This document shows, piece by piece, positions 56,901-64,000 of a stretch of DNA of 64,000 nt. The DNA is from Glandiceps talaboti (lineage: Eukaryota; Hemichordata; Enteropneusta; Spengelidae), in assembly GCF_964340395.1 (NCBI RefSeq), contig NC_135551.1, positions 952,501-1,016,500 on the forward strand, written 5' to 3'. A program made the translations under genes and the position numbers. The notes beneath the pieces are model-generated. The model saw nothing but the letters and a program-made list of their open reading frames with translations. It ran no database searches and was not told the DNA's origin. Position 1 is the first letter of the stretch. Each line of letters opens with the position of its first letter.

Positions 56901-58790
56901 GTTTAATCTATCAATCTATTGAACTCTTGTGTCTAATCTATCAATCTATTGAACTCTTGTGTCTAATCTATCAATATTGAACTCTTGTGTCTAATCTATC
57001 AATCTATTGAACTCTTGTGTCTAATCTATCAATCTATTGAAATCTTGTGTCTAATCTATCAATCTATTGAACTCTGAGTCTAATCAATCAATCTATTGAA
57101 CTCTGAGTTTAATCTATCAATCTATTGAACTCTTGAGTCTCGTCTATCAATCTATTGAACTCTTGTGTCCAATCTATCAATCTATTGAACTCTTGTGTCT
57201 AATCTATCAGTCTATTGAATTCTTGAGTGTAATCTATCAATCTATTGAACTCTTGAGTTTAATCTATCAATCTATTGAACTCTGAGTTTAATCTATCAAT
57301 CTATTGAACTCTTGTGTCTAATCTATCAATCTATTGAACTCTTGTGTCTAATCTATCAATCTATTGAACTCTTGTGTCTAATCTATCAATCTATTGAACT
57401 CTTGTGTCTAATCTATCAATCTATTGAACTCTGAGTTTAATCTATCAATCTATTGAACTCTTGTGTCTAATCTATCAATCTATTGAATTCTTGAGTGTAA
57501 TCTATCAATCTATTGAACTCTTGTGTCTAATCTATCAATCTATTGAACTCTGAGTTTAATCTATCAATCTATTGAACTCTTGTGTCTAATCTATCAATCT
57601 ATTGAACTCTTGTGTCTAATCTATCAATCTATTGAACTCTTGTGTGTCTAATCTATCAATCTATTGAACTCTGAGTTTAATCTATCAATCTATTGAACTC
57701 TTGTGTCTAATCTATCAATCTATTGAACTCTTGTGTCTAATCTATCAATCTATTGAACTCTTGAGTTTAATCTATCAATCTATTGAACTCTTATGTCTAA
57801 TCTATCAATCTATTGAACTCTTGTGTCTAATCTATCAATCTATTGCACTCTTGTGTCTAATCTATCAATCTATTGAACTCTTGTGTCTAATCTATCAATC
57901 TATTGAACTCTTGTGTCTAATCTATCAATCTATTGAACTCTTGTGTCTAATCTATCAATCTATTGAACTCTTGTGTCTAATCTATCAATCTATTGAACTC
58001 TTGTGTCTAATCTATCAATCTATTGAACTCTTGTGTCTAATCTATCAATCTATTGAACTCTTGTGTCTAATCTATCAATCTATTGAACTCTTGTGTCTAA
58101 TCTATCAATCTATTGAACTCTTGTGTCTAATCTATCAATCTATTGAACTCTTGTGTGTCTAATCTATCAATCTATTGAACTCTGAGTTTAATCTATCAAT
58201 CTATTGAACTCTTGTGTCTAATCTATCAATCTATTGAACTCTTGTGTCTAATCTATCAATCTATTGAACTCTTGAGTTTAATCTATCAATCTATTGAACT
58301 CTTATGTCTAATCTATCAATCTATTGAACTCTTGTGTCTAATCTATCAATCTATTGCACTCTTGTGTCTAATCTATCAATCTATTGAACTCTTGTGTCTA
58401 ATCTATCAATCTATTGAACTCTTGTGTCTAATCTATCAATCTATTGAACTCTTGTGTCTAATCTATCAATCTATTGAACTCTTGTGTCTAATCTATCAAT
58501 CTATTGAACTCTTGTGTCTAATCTATCAATCTATTGAACTCTTGTGTCTAATCTATCAATCTATTGAACTCTTGTGTCTAATCTATCAATCTATTGAACT
58601 CTTGTGTCTAATCTATCAATCTATTGAACTCTTGTGTCTAATCTATCAATCTATTGAACTCTGAGTTTAATCTATCAATCTATTGAACTCTTGTGTCTAA
58701 TCTATCAATCTATTGAACTCTTGAGTCTAATCTATCAATCTATTGAACTCTGAGTTTAATCTATAAATCTATTGAACTCCTAGTCCATCA
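50951..58790 (+). repeat. 29/30-bp minisatellite array, about 264 copies
   Basis: The main unit is CTAATCTATCAATC - TATTGAACTCTTGTGT, 30 bp. A 29-bp form has CTCTGAGT in place of CTCTTGTGT and often AATCAATCAATC. A rarer 27-bp form lacks TCT (ATCAATATTG). Longer blocks of the same unit order recur: starts at 51805, 52991 and 54654 carry the same seven-unit run, and 57650-58150 is repeated at 58160-58660 with a shift of 511 bp. The 30-bp form gives repeated ten-residue open frames without start or splice signals; they are not genes. The array fills much of the intron between the exons at 35231 and 58843. Confidence 0.97.
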
Positions 58791-58842
58791 ATATTTATTG
58801 TCATATATTTATATTGTTTGCCTACTTGTAATGTCTTAACAG

Positions 58843-59025
58843 TGGACAGTGAGTGGCTGATCTCACCTGATGGGATTACTCCACCAGCCCTATACTTCAA
58901 TGCAGATCAACTGAAAGCCTGGATTAGTACTGCTAATCTTGTCCAAGAAGCTATCAGAACTATAAACAGAAGAATGAAGACATACTTTGACACTCAGCAA
59001 AGAGATTTAGCTGCAAAGACAACAG
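58843..59025 (+). CDS. Host gene exon after DUF4347-like domain
   Basis: An internal exon with acceptor AATGTCTTAACAG and donor GTAATT. It is 183 bp; the first two bases complete a Leu codon with the T left by the exon at 35231, and it leaves one base (G). The segment starts DSEWLISPDG, then has a helical, polar stretch including TANLVQEAIRTINRRMKTYF and a Gln-rich part. The start may still be within the DUF4347 domain, which ends with a Trp-containing strand in bacterial proteins; the rest could be a coiled linker. Further exons must lie to the right of the window or in sequence I cannot read. Confidence 0.83.
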
Positions 59026-59639
59026 GTAATTAAAAGTCAAATACATTTGAATAATAGTTGGATGAATTTAATAGTGATGTAATGTTTGCAGTTATAGACA
59101 ACAGGTCATGTAGCATTATATTAAATCAAGCTATGCTACATGTATGTTCACATTCACTTGAGTTGGGTCATTAGATTAGCAACGTATTATTTGCACTTAT
59201 AAAAGTTATAAATTTATTACTAGGTGATCTGATAAGAACTCCTTTTACTGTAACATTGTTTTCACACAGGCTTCAGTGATTGGCTTAAATCATATCACAT
59301 GGTATTGCATAGCCAGGCAATAAATATAATATTTTGTATTGCTGACTACAGATTGACATTTGATTTATTTTATTCAGATAACTTCTACATACCGTATGTA
59401 CTGGGATAGCACAAATACAGTTAAAATGAACCAAACTGCACAGGACATAGCAAGACTGATATCATAGTAACTTTTACTCGGGTCTTTTGAATCGCCAGTT
59501 CACATTGACTCAGTGCATGCATCTGTACAACATTTGCTGTTCATGCTAGCTAGCTGTGTTGGACTCGCTAACCCCTGGGCGCTAACCATGGCCTCTTTTA
59601 CTGCAGTGTAAAAAATTCACCGTTTGAAAGTCCATCATT
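59026..59639. other. Intron sequence, nothing recognised
   Basis: Intron after the exon at 58843. No repeat or exon seen. Confidence 0.5.
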
Positions 59640-59737
59640 TCTGTTGTACTCCCCAATTATAGTTTTTACGGAAGTACTAAAAGGGGGATGTCCGTCTGTG
59701 TGTCTGCCATGTGTCCGTCTGTGTGTGTGTGTATGTG

Positions 59738-59768
<31 letters not shown>

Positions 59769-60640
59769 GTCACCATTTTCTTAAAAACGACTGGCTCAAT
59801 TATAATGAAATTTAGTATATATAATGTTTGGGGTAATGGCTAGACCTGATTAGTTTTTGAGCAAGATCTTTTCATGTTAATTAGGGAAATTTGCATATCA
59901 ATGAAATCATCTAATTAAGCAATATCTTAAGACTGCATACTTCAATTACAATATAATTGAGTGTAATCGTTAAACATAACAACATACATTTGTCCTATAA
60001 AATTTATTAATGTACCTTACAGTGTTAATGAATAATTTGCATAATTAATTATTTTCGGTAATTAGGCTATATCTTAAGAATACATACTTCAATTTCAATA
60101 TAATTTACTTCATACATTAAACATACCAAAGTTTATACGCCCTATAAAGTTTGTTGATGTACCATTACAGTGTTAATAACTAATTTGCATGATTAATGAT
60201 TTTTGGTAATTAAGATATATCATAAGAATGCATACTTCAATTTCAATATCATTTAGTACATATGTTAACAAAGCGGATATGTCCTATAAAATTTGTTGAT
60301 ACAGCTTACAGTTTTAATGAAAAATTTGCATAAATAATGATTTTAGGTAACTAGGCTGTATCTTAAAAATGCAGGCTTCAAATTCCATATTAATATGGTA
60401 CATATATCAACCATAATAATACGCTCCTGTCCTATGAAGTTTGTTGCTACAACTTTTACCTTTAATGAGTATTTTGAATAATGAACGATATTCAGTAATT
60501 AAGCAGTATCATCCACTCTTCAAATTACGTATAATTTGGCAGATACATTAAGCTAAGAAAGCACGCTTGTCCACAAAAAAGCCTGTTACCATAGTTTTTT
60601 TAGTTTAATGAGGCATTTGCATAATTAGTGAGTCCCTTAC
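59640..60640 (+). mobile_element. F3 element with five 145-bp core repeats
   Basis: The head AATTATAGTTTTTACGG is followed by GAAGTACTAAAAGGGGG and TGTCCGTCTGTGTG, then (TCTG)n to 59766. The body has ACGACTGGCTCAATTATAAT then GAAATTTAGTAT, the F1-like phrase. From about 59880 to 60640 there are diverged tandem units of 141-148 bp marked by AATTTGCATAATTA (59888, 60034, 60182, 60323, 60470, 60614). Non-coding. Confidence 0.65.
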
Positions 60641-60864
60641 GAGAGGCATTCAGTTTAAATCTGGTGAGGACTTCTTTTGGGAAAGTTGTATGCGTGAGTA
60701 TCCTGTACTTTTTCTGCATTGCCGCAAACGTGGCAGTTGCCATACTTTGCCATAACATTAGGCCATTATTTTTATCTGAAACGCATTCTTTGAGAGATGG
60801 ACATTGATTGGTCAGATTAGGTTATTTCAAAGTGTAGCGGAAGAAATAACAGCTCTGGTTTGCG

Positions 60865-61100
60865 AGAATGGGGAATTTTGGTCAAAAACTTATATCTCAA
60901 AAAGTACTTAGTCAGTGAGACTGAAATTTGGTGAGATGTTTCTAGAAGAGTTATTCTGCATATTTTGTCTTCAAATGTTGACACAATAGGTTGTAGCAAC
61001 CATGACCACACCCTTAGCAACAACCAAATGCCAATTTATTTTGCTAAAATAACAATATCATCTGGTAGGCAAGCAACAACCAAGTGATTGCATTTATTGC
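60865..61100 (+). repeat. F1-element fragment
   Basis: AATTTTGGTCAAAAACTTAT then CTCAAAAAGTACTTAG, GAGACTGAAATTTGGTGAG, and the core-unit phrase AGCAACCATGACCACACCC near 60989. The fragment lacks both ends. Confidence 0.7.
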
Positions 61101-61319
61101 AGAATATCTTTATGGCAGACCCTCACGCTCCCCATGTGTGTGTGTGTGTTACTCAGGAAGTTGTTGTAGAGGGCGCATCGGACTCCCCAGCAAAATGTCA
61201 GTTACTCTTAGTTGGTCAAAGTTTGTGGCTGTGTTTTTTTACTGCTTATTGACGGTATGCCCTTTGCTAGTTCCGACTCCAGTGCGTCTAAATAAAAATG
61301 TATGAGTAGATTTACATAG

Positions 61320-62000
61320 TTAGTCCCCGCCGTACGAAGTCCGGGACGGGGACTTATGGATTGGGTTCCATCTGTCTGTGTGTCCACCCGTCCGTCCGTC
61401 TGACCGTCCGCAGCCGTTTCTTGGAGATGCCAGGACCGATTGTTTTAAAACTTGGTACAGGGGCAACATACAATAGCATACATATGCACGTCAATTTGTT
61501 TCATGATACGATCCAATATGGCCACCTAGCAGCCATTTTGTTTGTGAATTTTCCATGTCCAAAGCCATAACTCAGACATGCTTGAACAGATCTCATTCAA
61601 AGTTGGTATTAGGACAGTGTTCTATGACATACATGTGCATATCCATTTGTTGTCATGATATGATCCAATATGGCCGCCTAGCAGCCATTTTGTTTGCGAA
61701 TTTTCCATGGCCAAATCCATAACTCAGACATGCTTGAACAGATCTCATTCAAAGTTGGTATTAGGACAGTGTTCTATGACATACAGGTGCATATCCATTT
61801 TCATCGTGATACGATCCAATATGCCTGCCTGGCAGCCATTTTGTTTGCGAATTTTCCATGTCCAAAGCCATAACTCAGACATGCTTGAACAGATCTCATT
61901 CAAAGTTGGTATTAGGACAGTGTTCTATGACATACATGTGCATATCCATTTTCTTTGTGATACGATCCCCCATACCCAACCCATCCTTTATTGTTGTAGG
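61320..62000 (+). mobile_element. F4 element with 151-bp core repeats
   Basis: The head AGTCCCCGCCGTACGAAG folds on CCGGGACGGGGACT, followed by TCTGTCTGTG and CCGTCCGTCTG. The body has GACCGATTGTTTTAAAACTT. Three and a half tandem units of about 151 bp follow, marked by AACTCAGACATGCTTGAAC at 61569, 61721 and 61872. Non-coding; same plan as F1-F3. Confidence 0.7.
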
Positions 62001-63352
62001 CATATTCCATGTCCAACAAGCAGACACAACATATCTAAGTCTGTTTGATTTAGGTTCACAAGAGTTGTTGTGTGATCAGAGTAGTGATAATTCCTTAAAG
62101 GCCAAGGTCCACTATATAAAGAGGATTATGGGTAATGTATGCATATGCGGGAAATTCAAACTGCTGTAAGGAGCACTGACTTTGCCCTCATGTCTTCATC
62201 CAATTTTGCACTGAAAAAGTTTCACATGGCTCTCATATTTCATATATAATGTTTGTAAATATATAGTGATGCAACATGAGTAGAAATAACTGACGTTGAC
62301 TAAGTTTGGTAGCCAATATAGCAGGTTTACCGTCAAACTGACCCAAAATTTGTTTCAAATTTGTCTAGTAAAAACCGTTGGCCAGTTGTCAATTAGGCTT
62401 ACAAGTTACACAAAGGCTGTCAAAGCATAATAAGACACTGTGAATGGTGCAAATAAACAACGTGCGAAATGCCAAATACCGAATGCAAACAATACAAGCG
62501 AACAAAAGAGTCTGTGTGCACTCTGTTAGCCCGATATTTTGCATAATATCAAGCTCACATGTGCGAACGGTACGTGAAAATGATACATTGTTACTGAAAT
62601 AGAATGACATAAAATGAAACCAAAATGTTCCTCAGTTTGATCGATGTACGTTCTGGGTTGCTACACTCCTCACAATTTCATACAACTTTTTGTGCGCGCG
62701 ACAAGTGTTTTTTGTGAAGTAGTTGTATCGTTGACGTACCTATACCTAGTAGGCAGTGATGTATATAATAGCCTGTTACCTACCAGTCACAATGCCCAGC
62801 TATAACTTATAAACACAACAGTTTAGTTGTTGGACCGGCTAAGGAAAGTACTAAAACCTGATGACCATTGAAAAAAATTCTGAGGTCGGAAAATGAAATA
62901 CGAGTTTCCCAAAAGTACTAATAGCAAGTAAAATACCCAAAGTGTAAAAAAAAAGAAATACATTCATAATTATTTGGAAAACATTTGAGGATTAGGACAA
63001 GACTGGCCATGCTATCGCTAGCGAAAGCCTTCGAACTAGTTTCATAAGGACCGGACGTTGAAGGAAGCGCGAAGCGAAGTGTGATAGGTCAATGTGACGT
63101 CTCATGATGTATGATGCAAGAACACGACGTTTACGTAGAGTATAATTAAATATTTTCTAAACTTCAGCGGAAAGAAATTTTGTCGATCGGACACTGACTA
63201 TTTTCAAATTCATAAAACATCTGAGAAAAATGAAGCGAGGAAGCAAAATGTAGCACTGACAGACAAGATAGACGTACGGTACGTGTACAGGAGGCGAGGC
63301 ACACCATGTGGTGCAAACTGGACAATGATCGTGCGTGTCACGTATATGGCAT
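62001..63352. other. Intron or intergenic sequence, nothing recognised
   Basis: About 1.35 kb of unique-looking sequence. I looked for an exon that accepts the phase left by the exon at 58843 and saw none that is convincing. Confidence 0.5.
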
Positions 63353-64000
63353 CATAATAATAATAATAATAAGTTTATTTCACCAAGAATAAATGTACAT
63401 GTACATGATTGGTGAGGACCAGAGAGGTAGTTCTAGTGGAACTAATCGAGTCTCTGGCCCTGAATACATACACTTGTTAAATGAAAGCAGTAAATTTTGC
63501 CATCTTATATACATTAGATATACATTAAATATATTTACAGTGTCAACAAAGACTGAAACTTACATTAGAAAGAAAAAATATGATACAGGATTTTCACTAT
63601 ACTGTGTTCAAAAGATAATTCTTAAGCGACTTTTTAAATAAATTTCTTGAGGTTATTGATTTTATCAGATTTGGAGTTTCGTTCCAGTGTTTTGCGATAG
63701 AGTAATAAATGTTGTTTTGAGTTGTACTTAAATTTACTTTTGGAATAACGAAGTTGTCGCCAGTGGCAAGACGTGTATTATATGAATGTGATATAGAGGT
63801 AGCATAACGATCTATTGAATGAGCATAATGACCTGTCTTTAAATCAAAAGCAAATACACAAGTTTGGAATTTACAAAGCTTATAAATGTTAAGAATGCCA
63901 AGTTGTCGGAATAAAGGAGCACTAGGTGTGTTTGGATCAGAAAAGGTGATCAGTCTAACGAGTCTTTTTTGTAATTTAAAAATGCGGTCTAAGTGAGTTT
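63353..64000 (-). mobile_element. LINE 3' end, minus strand, continuing past the window
   Basis: Read on the minus strand the frame is open from the window edge to a TAG at 63597 (about 133 codons, no Met needed). It has RIFKLQKRLVRLITFSD, PLFRQLGILNIYKL, YNTRLATGDNF and WNETPNLIKS in the order of the C-terminal part of a Jockey-type reverse transcriptase. The 3' UTR follows and ends in TTATTATTATTATTATTATG at 63353. The frame is intact over the visible part, so this copy is relatively young. Confidence 0.82.

Noticed and set aside
51805-58664. Repeated ten-residue open frames ([10 protein letters not shown] type) of 60-153 codons
   Set aside because: They follow from the 30-bp unit being a multiple of three. 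The 29-bp units break the frame at once.
50951-58790. CRISPR array
   Set aside because: Units are directly adjacent with no unique spacers, the genome is eukaryotic and no cas genes are present.
3757-58790. The 49-bp and 30-bp arrays have almost the same total length (about 7.83 kb)
   Set aside because: Their units, variants and flanks are unrelated, so I take the match as coincidence.
61084-61305. Open frame of 73 codons between F1 and F4 sequence
   Set aside because: It starts within F1 remnant and TG repeat, has no splice signals that fit and shows no family resemblance.

Overview
The window looks like a metazoan nuclear genome, probably a marine invertebrate. The base composition is AT-rich, there is one thinly spread spliced gene with GT-AG introns, and there are several clades of non-LTR retrotransposon, a DIRS-like retroelement, a Maverick/Polinton-type DNA element and large satellite arrays. 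I cannot fix the phylum from sequence alone; cnidarian, hemichordate, cephalochordate and lophotrochozoan are all possible.

The only convincing cellular gene runs on the + strand through most of the window. Six exons with matching phases and canonical splice sites (11881-12020, 16195-16339, 20732-20847, 22284-22465, 35231-35323, 58843-59025) give 859 nt of continuous reading frame. The encoded segment aligns, by my reading, with the DUF4347 domain of bacterial surface proteins, but seems to lack that family's His and Cys. Both ends of the gene lie outside what I can see. Almost everything else is intronic repeat.

Regions. 1-3.7 kb: two decayed LINE copies with a CR1/L2-like 3' end. 3.76-11.59 kb: about 160 copies of a 49-bp satellite. 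14.4-22.1 kb and 31.0-34.9 kb: many copies of one foldback-headed, microsatellite-bearing element (called F1 here; Helentron/pearl-like by architecture), one carrying a 346-bp palindromic TTAA element. 22.9-25.3 kb: a related element (F2) holding a nested foldback. 25.4-28.5 kb: a decayed DIRS-like retroelement that runs into a 28-bp minisatellite. 29.8-30.2 kb: a tRNA-derived SINE candidate. 37.2-46.4 kb: a complete 9,233-bp Polinton-like element with 149-bp terminal inverted repeats and a 6-bp target duplication. 47.2-50.4 kb: retroelement remains. 50.95-58.79 kb: about 264 copies of a 29/30-bp minisatellite. 59.6-62.0 kb: two further element families (F3, F4) of the F1 design. 63.35-64.0 kb: the 3' end of a minus-strand LINE.

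The most interesting object is the Polinton-like element. It has a zinc-finger protein, a protein-primed-type family B DNA polymerase with an endonuclease-VII-like Cys/His insert, and six small genes that look virus-like. No integrase, packaging ATPase, protease or major capsid protein is visible. Its ends are almost identical, yet the polymerase carries two in-frame stops and two frameshifts. A second theme is that three of the satellite arrays begin inside or at the edge of F1 copies, which suggests that this element family seeds tandem arrays.
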